A stretch of 64,000 bases of DNA, taken from contig NC_051100.1 of the NCBI RefSeq assembly GCF_901709675.1, positions 3,970,001-4,034,000 on the forward strand. The letters are read 5' to 3'. The stretch comes from Syngnathus acus. Taxonomy: Eukaryota; Chordata; Actinopteri; Syngnathiformes; Syngnathidae. This document shows positions 1 to 15,000 of this stretch, piece by piece. The position numbers and the translations under genes were made by a program. The notes beneath the pieces are model-generated. The model was given only the letters and a program-made list of their open reading frames with translations. It searched no databases and was not told where the DNA came from. Every line of letters begins with the position of its first letter. The first letter of the stretch is position 1.

Positions 1-219
1 CAACCCCTCCTCCTCTCGGGGGTGGAGAACTTGATTATACACTTTTACTGCGCTGTCATGTATCAGAAGCTCGCAGAGAGACAAACCTCTTCTCATGGAT
101 GCACGGACTTTATTCCCTATACCTAACTTAGGAAAAAAAAACATTTGACAGTTAAACTTCTGGCTTTCATGGGCGGACGTGTAGTTTTGATGTCGTGGTG
201 AAACTTGAGTTCTGTCGAG

Positions 220-291
220 ATGCAACTCAGGACAGTGCTTGACGTCAATGTTGTGGATGTGCAGAAGAGGAGAAATCCCTCCAAACATTAT
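220..291 (+). CDS. sh3pxd2a: sh3pxd2a coding exon 1 (start codon, start of PX)
   Basis: Encodes residues 1-24, beginning [18 protein letters not shown] and ending SKHY, followed by the donor GTAAGT at 292. An in-frame TGA 19 bp upstream fixes this ATG as the first usable start. The phase is 0. The 5' UTR and the full-length promoter lie partly or wholly left of the window. Confidence 0.88.
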
Positions 292-3200
292 GTAAGTTCA
301 AGTTGATGAAAGATGTGCTTAGTTTTGCTGTCTCTTGAAAACAAACTTGGCAATCACAAGGGAAAAAAGATGGGAATCATGGGATGCTCTATTTTTTTTT
401 TTTAAGTCCTTATCAGGTTGCATCTGAATTTGTAATAACAAATACTTGCGTAGCGTGTTGGTTACTCATTTCCAATGTAAGAAATGTAAGTATATATATA
501 AATATGTATAATATATATAGTATGTCTCAGATCCTCAGATATGACCTCATTGAACTGCATGTTATGGTCTTGGTATCATTTTGCCGACTTAAGTAGCAAC
601 ACACGTCTCTGTGGGACCCCAAAAGTCAATTAGTCCAAAGGATGAAATTGGATTAATTAACCTGAGAGTCAGGATCAATTACCTCATCCATCTCCTGCTG
701 AGTGGGGATCTCCCCAAGGCCCTTAAAAGCAGAATGCACAGACTGACAGTCCCCAGGGAAAAAAGCTGGAGGTGAGGGAAGTCCCCTTTAGGGAAGTAGA
801 AGAAGGGGGGGGGAAAAATGTCATTATCAATGAGCTAAGCAACTGAAAATGCTTATCCGGTTGGAGGGAGGAAAGAAGCAACCCTTTGTCTTTTGTCCTT
901 CCTCACTGTTCGAGGGTAGCTTCCTCCCAGCCATGGAGGCCATGGCAACTCATCCTTATTTACAACTGCTTGAGTATAATCCTGCTGGATGGCTCACTTT
1001 TGTAAGATATGAATTTGTACATGCGTAAAAACAAAATGTTGGCATCCCTTTTTATGAATGACATTTTACGACATTAAATACATCCACACATGCTGAGTAT
1101 ATAATCAGCAAACCGCCGGAGAGCCGCTTCCTCCTCGTTGCTCACCCTGCGCAATAAACCTAAGCGAAGACTTGCACATTGCCTCCATATGTCTGTTTCG
1201 TTCCCACAGCCATCTGTTTCTGAAAGCTCAAGGTGCTGTGAAAAGTCTTTTGGCCCCTAATTGTTCATGCAAATATTGTCACGAATTATTATGAGAGAAT
1301 GTTTGGCATGTGTGTTGTGACTGTCTGCTACACAAATGCTACTCCCAGCGCAGCTTCTGGATGTCTTAACACTTCACTTCTGTCAGTGCTTTGACACAAT
1401 TGGAGCATGTTTTTTTTTCCCTTCAGAATTTGACTTTCGGATTGACAAGAGTCATGCTCGTGCATCTTAATGGGGGGAAAAAGATTTACAGGCATCACCT
1501 GAACCGGGCATTATCCCCGATGGCTTTCCTATGTGTCAGTGAAGCACGTCGACTTTAATGAGTTTACTTGACCTTTGTCGAACTTCTCGAGTTAAGACTG
1601 GAGGGAAAGCGCTTTTTTTTTTTTTTTGCGTGTCACTCAAGCGGTGGCGTTTCCGCCAAAGGGATTTAATACGTGTCTTGTTCGTGCTTCTCTCGCTAGG
1701 TGTACCTTATCAATGTCACCTACTCGGACTCCGCGTCTCATGTCATCTACAGGAGATACAGCAAATTCTTCGACCTACAGGTATGTCATGAATACGTCTC
1801 GCCAGCTTTGGTTGTCTTCAGCTTGACCTTTAGATCATTACTTTATGTTCTGATGATGGATGGTCTCCAAAGACTGATGGACCTGCCCCCCCCCATTTTG
1901 GAAATAAGCTTAGATGAAATCCAGTCAACAGCTGCATCACATTCATTCGCGTAAAGGGAGGGCAGGGAGGAACAAAACATGTCAGATGGAATGTCGGGTG
2001 ATAGGTGGGGGGCTTATAGGTCGATGGGGGCCAAACAGCCTGAAGAAAACTAAACTCGGGTCTCTGAAACCTCGTGGTGCGGTTCAGTTCCTCACACAGC
2101 TCAAATCAGGCAAATCCTAATCAGGTCGGTATTTTCATCACTGGCTTAGAATTCCTGTAAACAAGAAACAATGAAACCATTTCCCCCCCCCAATCAAGTC
2201 ATTGTAAAATGAAAGAGGGGTATTGATAAAATGTTCATTAAGATTTACAATGGAAACAAAATAAAAGGCGTAGCCTACCTGACTGAACTGAAATGTTCTG
2301 CTTGGGGGATTAAGGAAGCATTAAGCAGCCCAACCAAACACTAGAGTCACGTTTCCAGGGAAGAATTAAGTTAAGAGCAGTTTCTTTGTTATAGATGCCC
2401 CCCCCAACTAGCCGTAATTTTCCACTATACTGGTACAAACGTAGTTTTTCGGGTAGATGCGGTCGCGGTTCAGTTCAGTTGACAGAGTTCGATTATCAAA
2501 GAGCTTCAAACCTGAAAATTGTTATTATTACTCAAATACAGTCTTAAAGTTTCAAGTCCCAAGTGAGCCTAGTGTAGCAAAACAAGCTAGCCAAGTCAAG
2601 CGTTAGCTAGCCGTGTTAATAAATTCACAATCATATATTTAATGTGTTATACTGCTGGCTCAATGTGGACCAAACCTTTTTGGATCTACAGCAGAGGAAA
2701 CCCTTTGTTCTATGCTCCCGTGCTAATAGACCGGAAACGTGTCTCTGTGTTTGATGGAAACAAGATTTTCTCTCACGTTTCTGTCAACGTTTGTGTGAGC
2801 GTTCAAAGATGGCTGCTATTGAAGCACATTCGGAGGGGGGTGATGACAATATTTTGATTGAGATTGAGCAGGTGCACCTTAAGAAACCGGAAAACTAATT
2901 GAGAGAGGATTAGTAAACTAAAACCAAGAGAAAAGAGGAATGTAGTTCGTAATAACACCGACAAATTCTTTCTAAAACTGATGTCGAAAACTTGGCAGGA
3001 AGAAACTGTTCAACTGTTTTAACTCGATCATGTTGCACTGATGTATCTGAATATTTCTCTTCCCTCAAACCCGAAAGTGAGCTTTTGTTTGCGCGTGGGC
3101 CAACTAACACCTACCATCCAACTCCAGATGCCGTCTCAGTTTTTGGAGCACAATTGCTTGTTTTATGCTCTAGAAGCTGACAGTGGCAAAATAAAGAGCC

Positions 3201-6200
3201 ATTTGACACACAGGCCTGACAAATGTGTTCATGATCTCATCAGATATCAATTCAGTGGAAAACAAAGAAAAGGTCTCACAGTGGACAATTATCAGCAGGC
3301 AGTGCTGTAGACGCTCGGTCTCTAAAACCTGTCATAACAGCCCGCAAGACGATAAATTATTTTTGTGTTTCAATGTTTTAAACCTCTCCGCTAGTGCACT
3401 TAGCATAGCTTATACAGCCCCTCTGGGTAACAATCATCATATATTATCCGCCTCTTTGCTTATTTTCTTCCTTGCCGCTTAGCTTAAAAGTACTTTGCCT
3501 TCCCTAATCTATCTGCCGACTCAAGCACATTAACCTATTTTCATGTCAGAATAGTGCTGAGTACAGATCTATTTATTTTTTTTTTAAAAAGTATTTTCTT
3601 CAAGCGGTCAGTGTGTCAAGCTAGCAGAGAGAAGCAGAAGGGAGTTTTGAGACTCCACACCCTGCAGCCTCAGTGGATGGAGCACATGGGTTTTTGCTGC
3701 ATTCCACACGAGGATTTGGGAGTGTGCGACCTGGCTTGCCTTTGCCTTTTGGCCCAAAACCTCCCCAAAGTCTCATTAGCCGGCATTATGATCGGATTGC
3801 GCAATTGAAGCGAGTCGGTCTTACCCTGGCCTGCATTGTGTGATTGAGTGCGAGCTTATATCACAAAGTCGACTTATACTAAACAGCTAATCGCGTCCAA
3901 GAAAGAAAAGGTCAGCTCACGCTAATCTCTCTGTGGTAAACAAGTGCCTAGTCGATGTCAAAACCCAAGTCAGAGTTGGAGTCCTTGCCCCCACCAACAT
4001 TCCTCCCAACTCCCTCTGCTTAAGATTCCTTCCCAAAAAGTTCCATTGTCTCTCGTTCCATGCGGTGTTGTTTATTTGCCTGATTTGGTCTAGCCATCTC
4101 TGTGAATTAAGTCAAATGCTTTTCTCCTGTACCAGATGAGCTTGAACTCATAAACACTAGCAATTGGCGTTTAACTTTAATAGAGGAGTTGAACTACTAT
4201 TCAGATGTCCATTTTAACACAAACAGGAGTTCAAAACATTTAGAGAATTCTTCACCCATCCCGAAGTTTACCCTCAAACGAAACAAAAACAAAACTGTGA
4301 ATTACGCATTGTGTATTTCAAACAGCTACAACTTAGCTTTGCCTTAAAGTCTGCTTGCTTAATGCTAGCACAACAATAAATGACAGAATTGAACTAAACA
4401 AAAACAAAACCGAATTACACAGCGTATTTAAAACAGCTACGACTTAGCTTTGCCTTAAAGTCTGCTAGCTTAATGCTAGCACAACAGTAAATGACAGAAT
4501 TAATAATAATGGCTCACAAACATTTTACTGATGATAATATTTTATGTTCTCGAAAGTACAGTAGTGAAAACAGAACCTATTTGGCTGAGGTCATCATTTT
4601 ACAGACGTAGTATCCCAAAGTGAAAAACAGTGTGGTAGAAGAACCAGATTTTTTTGGGGTTTACTTGTAAGGACTTTGGAATGGATTTCTGCCCGTTCAA
4701 ACAAGGATGTTTTTCTGACACAGCGTTTCACTCCGCACTTTTGAACACAAGGACAATAGTCATCGTCTACAAAGGAAACCACATCTCCTAACTGTCCAAA
4801 TTTTAGTGGAGGCTAAAAAGTCACGGGGATTTTCTAAAGGCAGAAGCGCAGAAACCAAAACCATATCGAACCACAGAACCATGTCCATACTTTTTCTGTT
4901 TGTCCACCTGGTCGTTTTTTTTTTATCTTAACACTCCATTCCTCGCTATTGAATTTGCTTGACAAAGCTTTTCTACTTAACAAAGCACATCTGGAATGAG
5001 GCAAAACCCAACGCACAAATGTGGAAACAGTTTTTATGTCACCTGGATATATTTAAAAGAGGAAACTAAAGAAACAATGGCGGTCGTTTTACAAAATGCC
5101 GATGCATTGTCTGGCTGGCTAGATTTGGTCTGCTGGCCTCTCTGGTCTTTATCTGATGGCTTTTTAAGCTTCTTAAGTGGAACGTGCTTAAGAGGGTAAT
5201 TTTTTTTTCTTCCTCCCCCAGTTAAAAAGTGTGTGATGTAACCTTGTCTGCTGCCCCTGTGATCAGAGTGGCTCGTATACTATGAAGGATGACACAGTAG
5301 CTCTTCGCACGCCAACTATCGACTTCATGTACCATAACGGAGCTCATCTGCAAAAAATTACCGCGATTGACTGACTACGGCTCGCTCGCTTTGCCATTGA
5401 TGTTTTTCTTCGTCCCGTTGAAGCGTGACAGATTTGGAGTCGATTGTGATTTTCTTTCATCACTTTTGCAGATGCGGATTCTTGACAAATTTCCCATTGA
5501 AGGAGGACAGAAGGACCCCAAAAAGAGGATTATTCCTTTTTTGCCAGGTGATCAAGCGACACAAATCTGACTCTGTCTATGGTTGGGTTCTGGTTCACAT
5601 CTCAGTCAATCCAATTCTTCATTCAGCATTTCTGAACTGGACGTAATTTTCTACGAATAGAAGAAGGATGTAGCGGCCGTATTTTTGACGACCACAGCTT
5701 ATTGTACACTAATACGACCAGTCATGTCGCATTGTTTGACTTTTACGATCATTCACTCCACCCGAGCGACGCGTTGTCGGCCGTGTAGGAAGGCGATTTG
5801 CCAGCAGAAAGTGGTTTAATCTGATCAACGTAATTTGAGTCAAAGCAGAAGAGAGCAATGAAGAGATCCTTTGTAAGACAAACTGGACTGCTCGAGTCCG
5901 GCTGATGCTATTTTGGGCTTGTGTCAGCCCACCAATCTGTTTTCGAAAAATCTTCCGAGAACCCTCTTTAGAATTTTTAATTCTTGTTGTTTACTAACAA
6001 AACCGTGTTGGGTTTGTTTGTAGGTAAGGTCCTGTTTCGCCGAAGCCACATCCGAGATGTAGCCGTCAAAAGACTGAAGCACTTGGACAACTACTGCAAA
6101 GTAAGACCGAGATTGCACATCTCGTCCTCGGAGCTGTAATTGTCTTCAAACACATGTCCATAAATGTCATTTTATAGCCTGTAAATGCTATAAACTTTTA

Positions 6201-9200
6201 TGTTCTAAGGTCAGACAATGACTGGCTCTTTAGTGTCAGTGTTGGTGAGGGTGACAGGGACAAGTTATCTCTTTGAGTGCTTTATTCGCAGTGCGTAAAG
6301 TGCTGTGACTCTTTCGGCCTTGCGGCATTTATCTTCCCGTCCCAGGCCTGGACAGGAAAGCGAGCGCTCTATCTGCATCGCTGGTTTCCTGTGGTCAGTG
6401 TAAATAGGCAGCCTTTAAAGGAAACCAAGGAAGTGGGGGCACACTTGCTTGGAGCAGAATACACAAAGAAAACACGAGTGAATCAGCCGAGTCAACGCAA
6501 CAGGCGTGTACGTGACCCTCTCGTCATTTTTAAGTCGAGGGAGGAAGCGTGTCACTGCTTTTCATTAAGAAATCTACAGTGACCGTAATATTACACACGT
6601 CAGGCACAATCTGATGACAAAACGGACATGACTGCAGTTGCGGCAGGCAAACAGTTAAGTGCTGTCCCACGCCAGTCCTGTAGGGGGCACTAATGCACAT
6701 TCACAAGTGGGCCTGAAATGAAAGCAGGTCACGAAAAATTCTTATAATTGCCTATTGAGGCCTCAAGATGGCTGCAAAGCACTACTTTTATCGAAATGAA
6801 GATCCTCACCTTACCTCAACAGAGTTCCCTGTCATCAAGATGCCACAAGATGGTCGTACAGTACTCCTTTAGGAATTAAATTCTACACTCGACACTTTCT
6901 GTCCTCATCTGCACACAAATTGTCAGATTCCTCTATTGTGTGCGAAGTTTGTGAGATTTGGTTATGTAGTTCTAAAGGTACGAAAGAAACAGCAAGGAAA
7001 ATGAAGTCATTGTTAATGCTCGGCTGAGGGAAAAGAAAAAAGGGTTTAGGAGTCCCACAAAGGGGTAATTCAGGATACTATAATAAGTGGAATAGAAAAA
7101 AAAAATTGCTCAGATTTGTGCTCTCCATTCATGCTGTCACTGTGTGACTCAATTTATACATTGATGTCTCTGTGGTTTTGGCATAGAAATGACATTTCGG
7201 CAATGTAATTATTGGCACCCAAACAAGATCCTTCTGTGAAAATAAAATAGTTAAATGAAAAAAATATATAATGCGGTTTTAGTGTCAGTCATTGGATTTC
7301 CCCTTCATGACCAACTTAAACAATGACACCGCTTCTTAGTTTTTCCAATGTCAACTTCCTGGTTTTCATATTCAATTTTCTTTTTTTGACCTAATGGCAG
7401 TGTTCTGACTCCATAATGAAATTTAGTCAAGATGCCCCTTTTGTTTAAGTTTTGTTTATGGCTCCAGAGCAGCTGGCTGAGACAGACGATTGTTATCCTA
7501 TATCATCCCTGTGGGCTTGACTCGAGGTTACGAAACCTTGTTTCTTCCCCTCCACAACCTCCACCTGGTCTTCTCATCCGACTTACTCACTGCTAGTCAA
7601 AGCTACGTCAGAACACATGCAACCTTTTACTGTTAAATATGTGACAAACAGAAGCTCTCTGCCTCCCTCCCGCAGGCTCTGTTGAAGCTCCCCACCCACA
7701 TTTCCCAAAGCGAGGAGGTTCTGAAGTTCTTTGAGACCAAGTCAGAGGACCTCAACCCTCCCACTGAGTGAGTAACTATCACTGAGCGCTCTCCATATTC
7801 TGACTCATGAGCTCTCATCATATGTGTGTGTTGGATCCAGATGAGGGAGATGGTTTTTAATGAAACGGAACGTCTGGCAAGGGGGACATCTGATCCTAGA
7901 ACAAACGCAATTAGGATGAGCGGTGTCGTTAAAATGTGGCAAAGTTCACGTCTTGGAGCGGTGTCATCATTTGTCATGCTTACTTTGATGTCACAGTGTG
8001 GATTTAGTGCTATAGATCCAAATCGTTCAAGTTAGCGTCCTACAGTGAACCCCCGAAAACCCAAATTTCAGTTGTTTTTTTTTCTCGTTAACTATGATCT
8101 TATTTAGCAGTTAAATGATCCAATACAAAGCAACAACCTTACTCGAAGCTAATCATTAGTATTAGCTCGCATGCGAGCCTAAATAGAAACATGCTAGCTC
8201 TTTGAGAGCATTTCTAGATATGTGAAGGCACAATTGAACTATTAACAATTAAAGTAGTAACAAAATGTCCCTGTCAAAATGTGAATAATGAGAATTCAAA
8301 ACTGATTTACTCTGTTTACTACAAATTGCTCTTCTGCTCTACGTGACCTCATCACCTTTTTGGCCATATTTAAAAAACTGTGACTATAAGATATAAAAAC
8401 AACAACAATGCTTTACTTTAGCGAGCTGCAAAATGTCAATTTTTTGTCGGAAGAGTTTCAACCTGAATTGAAGTCATATTCTTCTCCTTCTATTTATGAA
8501 TAGCTTTGTTTTAGGTAGTGCGCAGAGGCGTGAATTCAAACCCCTTAGAGCATGAATGTTGATGCTACAGTGTCCTGGCCCACTCAAGGGGAAAAACCAC
8601 TTGAGTCATTGTTCCGAGTCCAGCGGTACTGCGGTATCATCCCACTTCAAAGCAAGAGCGGGTCGACAGTCCAGCAGAGTTTAAACATGGGGGGTCTCAA
8701 ACACCATGCCACCCAAATTCTGAGCACTGAGAAAAAAAGTCAAAGAACAATTTTATAAAGCCTCACCTTGGCGTACTATTGCTTTAACGATACAATATAT
8801 ACAGTACAGTATTATTGTGCTGTGTAGGTCGTTCTTTGAAAACCTATCGTCTTCTGCCATCTAGCGGGAAGCAATGGTAAAAGAAAATAAGGACTGCTGT
8901 GTCGCCAATTCGCCAATAGAGGGAGCCAAATAGCCAGCCTGAGCTGTGTTTGGGCATTTCCAGAATCTGCTTTAAAACAGAAATACTACTGCCACTATTT
9001 TTGATACTATTATGACTGCTACCACACTACTAATAATGAAAAAAAAAATAATGATAGTAATAAGGATACAGTTATTTATCCTGTCTTAAAATTTGCTCTG
9101 TGATGAGCCATGTTAGCTTATAATACTATTCACATTATCTTATGCTCGTCATAATTCCTTGGCCAACCTGTAGTCCAACTGCTTTGCACAGCATTTAATG

Positions 9201-12039
9201 ACTGCTAGTAAATTACACTCCACCAGTCCCCACAGAGATGATTCTTTCCCCTCTGCATTTAAACTTATTTGAATAATTTCAGGAACCATGCGCACATCCA
9301 TCCAGACACTCCGGGACTCACTCCAGCTTGGATGGAAGTATGCATAATTCCACTAAACACGTGCATGCCGTATCTCCATTTCAAACAGCGTTCGCCTACT
9401 CAGCAGTGCTAATAAACCGCTCATCACAGTTGGAGTTTTCAATAACTTTCAGCGTCTATGTGTGAGGTGCTGTCTGGCTATACTCAAAATCTGGACCCGC
9501 CGATATGAACATATGAGAGCCCAGCGTGGATTCTGAATACTCAGCATGCAAATATGAGACCACCGCCCACTGGAAACGTCGTTTCAATATTAGCGGTTCC
9601 TTTATTCAGCTTTCTACGTCCGCTTAAATCAACCCAAGCACGCTGTGTTGGCTTTGTTCATGGTCCACTGTATTATTTTTCCCCTCCCTCACACACCAGT
9701 AAAAAATGAGATAAACCTCGCGCAATATAATCCTATTACAATCCTCCCTCCATAACGACGCTAGCTTGACGGACATGTCGGTTTACAACAGTTGATTGAC
9801 TGAAACTCCAAACAACCTCAACCTGATATTAATCAGCAGCGCTTTGAGATAAGACTTTTTTTATAGTGTAATCTCCACGCGGCTAATGGTTTGGCACGCT
9901 TTAGGGATCCAAGTGTTGATTGCAACAGCGTGCGGCGAGCCAGCGTTTGCATTCTTTGTCCTCCTCTCGGGAAGGATGTCCTCCCAGCTCCGTGCTTGAG
10001 GTCACATGCTCAATTCACAGGTCATCTCTTTCACGTCCGTCATTTTATGTTTACGCCTCTCACGCGTCATTTCCACTTCACATCTTCCCGACAAGCCAGT
10101 GGAAACATTGTTGTGTCAGAAGCCAATTCAATATTTTGCTATGGCCCCGAGTTCTAATATTCAAAAATGTCTTTTTAATGAAGCCAGACTGGGCCGTTAT
10201 CTAATGTTCGTCATTTGGAATGTCTCCTCGGGGATTAGTTTGTGTGTCCAGAACCAGAGTGGGAGTCGGCCAAGTGTGACTTTATCTTAACTAACACATG
10301 AATCCAGTTCATGTTTGGATGTCACTCAAGCAATAAGTGTTGCTCAGCTTGAACCAAAATAAAAATCTGTTCATTATTTATTTGCCAAATACACTTTTGG
10401 TATTTTGAAAACATCTGTAATTCGTAATTTAAAGGTGATTATTTTGAGGGTCTTCTTTGCCTGGTTCCGAAATGACCCAGAAAATACGAGGTGTGGAAGG
10501 AAAATGAATCGAATGTAAGGGTCAAGCAAATATTTTCCAGCATAAATGAAACCGTTGAATGTTGTTCCAAGCATGCTAATGTTGGAGAAGCTCTCAAACA
10601 TGCCCTCATATCCATAACTGGCCACAGCGTCGGTGCCGCTGCAGAGCGCCAGGTGTCAGCTCACATTAGCATCAGTCCGCAGTGTCTTTGCATTCCAGCA
10701 TGCTAACCCGTCGCGCGGCACGCTGCGATCCATATTTACACGCACTCGTTCAATATATATACGTGTACTTTAATAAAATACATTTTGGCTCAAAATTTGG
10801 ACTACCCAAATATTGTACAATTTGAGAAAACCTAAGGGGAAAAAAACTGTCACAAAAACACACTTCAACAGCGATGGCTAATATTAGCTGCTAGTGCTAG
10901 CCTAGCTAGCTAGCGCCTATACTTATGGCTTCCCTTCAAAGGTAGTGTGTTTTTCATTCAACATGTAACATCTTTAATGGCTGAACTCATTTCTTTTATT
11001 ATTACCAGCATGTTTTACAAAAAAAAATGCAGTTTAATACAATAGGGACTTTGAAACACTTACGATAGGAACATTAAACGGTGACAAAAATTTTGTGATG
11101 GCAACAGTTTGACACTGGAAATATTGACCTCATTTCAAACGGAGTAATTCTTTTTACAGCATCCTGAAATATATCATGCAGTCAACTTTTAATCTCCCAA
11201 ATTGCTTAGCCTTTTGTAGTATGATTTTAATGACATCTTGTTGACTGTTGAGACCCTTCACACACTTTGTGGTCTCCCCACCCCCTTTAATATCGCGACA
11301 AATTCTACATGCATTCTCAATGAGGGTTTGGTCCGCTGTGCTTGTGCCAACCGCATTGGGACCATCCCACAAATAGATCGTGACATATTCTCATACTGGA
11401 TTAATCAAGCTGCATCAATGCTTGGTCTTGCTTTGAGAGCCTCAAGCCTGACAATGACCATGCCTTTCTTGTGTTGCTTTTTTTCCAGAGACTGCGGGGG
11501 CTCTGGCAGACGCAAATCGGGTAAGGATCTGTTTTTAGAAATTCAGCCATTGTATTCAATCTTCTCCGATCTCAAACTTTATTTGACTTTTAAATGTTAT
11601 TGTATTTGCGGGTAACCACCGACCGAGCATTTTTGCAATGAACTTGACTCCACCCCCATGAGATCATACTGTACCACTTCAACATACTTCCTTGACACCA
11701 ATTAACACCAAAACTTCCAGTTGTATTTTTCCACACAATGACACTTCTGATTGTAATCGAGTAAAAAAAAAAAAATGACAACACTAAACACATGTAAATA
11801 AAGTTACAAACAGCAACGATAAAACAAAACTACAAAACAGATGTTTGATTACTACTTTCCTATTAGACAGAGCTCTTGCACCATTTTGTGACATTTCAAT
11901 CAGAGCACGAATATTGATTTTTCTCTATTGGAAAAAATATTTGAACTGACTGACCCATGATAAGAAAACGATGGGTGGGCGCTGGATGAACCACCTGTTT
12001 GGGCCTCTATATATTCTCTGCCAAGGCTGGCACTTGGAG

Positions 12040-12073
<34 letters not shown>

Positions 12074-15000
12074 TGTCTGTCTGTGTGTGTGTGTGGGTGT
12101 GTGAGAGGAGAGTGCAAGGAAAGAAGAACGTGTGAGTGACTCAGCTGACCATAGGGATACAAGCGTAGGAGGCGGCAATAAAAGTATGCTAAAGGATTTG
12201 GCTAGCAGCTGCCCGAGTGTGTTTGTGTCTGTTAGTTGTCACTTGAATGTGTGCGTGTGTTTGTGTGCAGTCTAGCACTACCCTCACTCTTTTCACAAAT
12301 TTCTTTTTGCAGTCATGCACAGTTGCTCCACTTGACCAAATTTGTCACCCCCCAAAAAAACTCTTCTAAGCTAAATTTATAATATGTTCCATGGCAGTAT
12401 GCAACAAGGAATTCCAGCGCTGTTACAAAATGGAAACATTTCTGCACTGTGTGCGCGTGTGTATGTGTCAAGTAACCTACATTCCCTCTAAGCATCGAGG
12501 CGGCCCTGGAAAGTTCATCATTTCATCCTAATTAGCGTTTAATGAGCTTTGCACTTCTAAGCTCCCCGTGTGTTTATGCGTTAACTGATCTGTAAATCTC
12601 CGCTGGACATTAGCGCTTAGCGCAGATGAAACGCTTGACCTCGCTCCGCTACCAGACTGCGGTGAAACTTTGTGCTGGAGCTTGCATCTTTTACGGTTTC
12701 TATAATTACACGGTGCCAGTATCCCGCCAGTCTTTGCTGAGAATGCGAGCGGTTGCGGACGAGGATGTGTGTATTTACCTGGCAAATGCGAGACATTCAA
12801 ACATTTGCGGTGAACACAAAATCGATCGGAGATGAGCTTTAAAATGGCACCTTGGAACTTGTCTGGTGTAATTCTGTTATTTCCCAAACAAGAGTTTTAC
12901 AATTACCACAGCTAGCAAGTAGCAACAAAGAATGACAACGATGCTTGTTTCGGCCGTGTTTGATTTTGATTTGTGGCCAGTAACAAAAAAAAATCATTTT
13001 GATTTTTATTGTGTAATTAAAAGTCATTTGATTTATAATCCAATTATAGTCCACTTTGACTTGATACAAAAGAACAAAAAAAGTCAGACTTTTACAAGCA
13101 TCCAAGTTATCCTGTTACTTTTGTGAACTCTATCGAGGATCAGCGGCTTTTGATATTTTGGGAATATTTGACACATTTTGTGTGTATTATGAAACTGAGA
13201 AGTCGGTCGACACCACGAAATGAGAAGAAAAAACGGCGCAGCGGAGCGCTCGGGGGTGTAGTGCATGCGAAAAGCAGATGGAGAGGACGTTTACGTGGCA
13301 AGTGGAAACCATTTCAGTGTTGCGCCTAAACCCAAGCGAGCGCGTTTGTGTGTGTAGCCTTGCTGTCTTTATTTGAAATGCAGGCCTCCGGGGGCCTCTG
13401 GGGTGTGTGTGTGTGTGCGTGTGTGTGGTTGCTCCTCTGTCAGTGTTTACATGGGTGTGTGCGCTACGATTGGAGCAAGGGCAGGAGGGTTAGCCGATGC
13501 ACGGGTGAAATGTTGGGTGGGTCAAGAGGTGTTTTGTCTTTACAGATGGATAAAACTTCAAATTGGCTCAGGAAATCGTTAAGGGGCAAATCTGGCAGGA
13601 CAACCGTGCACTGTTTGACCAGCTTGGTTCTCAATGAAAAGCCTTTGAGTAGTGTGCATTTAAACAGATCGCCCCCCCCACCCTCTTTGCTTTCTCATAC
13701 ACAATGATGAGATTCACAGAACAAGAACGACTCATTGTAGAGGTCAAAGCAGGTTCAACTTTTAGCGCGTGCAACCTGAGTCATAAATGATGCCCTCCAT
13801 TTGAATTTACTGTACTCTGTTGCATTAAAAAAAAAAGATGGACAGGTATTATAGTGTAATGCAAGCGACCGGCGATATAAAATATTTATATTTAATATAA
13901 ATTTATATATATATATTTTTATATTTATTTATATTTACACCCCGCCCCCACGATAACTGCATTAAAAAAAAAAAATTCAATGTTAGGAGACCTTTTAAGA
14001 GAACAAATAACATTCAGAAAAGGCAGGAAATGTTTTTGGGCTTTTACAATAGGGGCTATTGACAAACTGGTGTTCATGTATTGTCCCCTCCCCATTACCA
14101 CTAAGTACTATAAGTGGCTCCATAGAGACTCCTACTAGTACTAGTTTTATTGAGAAACAATAAATGTGACATTTATTTCCCCCTAAATCAAAAGCTGCTC
14201 GACCAAATTACCGATTAATTGAACCCAACAAATTTCTTTTTATAACCTCGCCTAACAAGCTCGTAAAGGTTGTCTTAACCAAAGAATTGTTCTTGGAAAT
14301 GTCAGAACCGGGTCTGACCTTTCCCCCGCCGAGATCCACATAGTGATGTAGTGACATGACTACATCTGCACTACATTGAACAGCAGTCCCGCAACCTTTG
14401 CTAATCTCACTGCACATCTGCTGCTGATGAGCCAAACAAAGGCGCTGCCAAATTTGCCTCCTCGCAAGAAATGTTACTCCATTGATGAGTAATTAGCACC
14501 GTTTTTAGCGCTCATTTTATTTTGACATGCGGCGCTGATGAGCACACACGGGTGTTTTTTTTTTTTTTTTTTGGAGTGGGGGTGTTGGATGGTGTTTGGT
14601 CGTCTGGAGAGCAGGAAGCGAGCGGATGAATCTGAGTGAGGCACAAACACAGTGAGAAGTTAATAGAGCCATCTGATGCGAGCCAAGAAATAAATACTTT
14701 TCTTTTCCAGGCCCATTAAGTGAATACTCTCGGTGCATGAATATTTAACACACGGCAACAGAGGTTGACGCATTTGAAACAAAACCATTTAGGAGCAAAG
14801 TGGTTCTGCCTCAATTTCATTTCCTCGACTTTGAGATATTAACTTTTTTTTTTTTCTCCATGCGCTGATGTTTCGGCATACTCATTCAAAGTCTCTTAAT
14901 GGCCCCATTTTAAAGCCATAAACACTCAAAGTCACAGAAACTACAGTGTAGAATGTGAGAATAGTGACCCCTAGTGGACACTAATAGGACACTAATAACA

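Noticed and set aside
8042-8058. Second pogo-like element starting ACAGTGAACCCCCGAAA
   Set aside because: Only one end resembles a TIR. No inverted partner with a TA flank was found nearby.
12528-12887. Minus ORF starting MGNN, resembling an alternative NEURL1 N terminus
   Set aside because: Lies inside sh3pxd2a intron 6, far downstream of the neurl1 gene and separated from it. The rest of the translation does not match, so the resemblance is chance.
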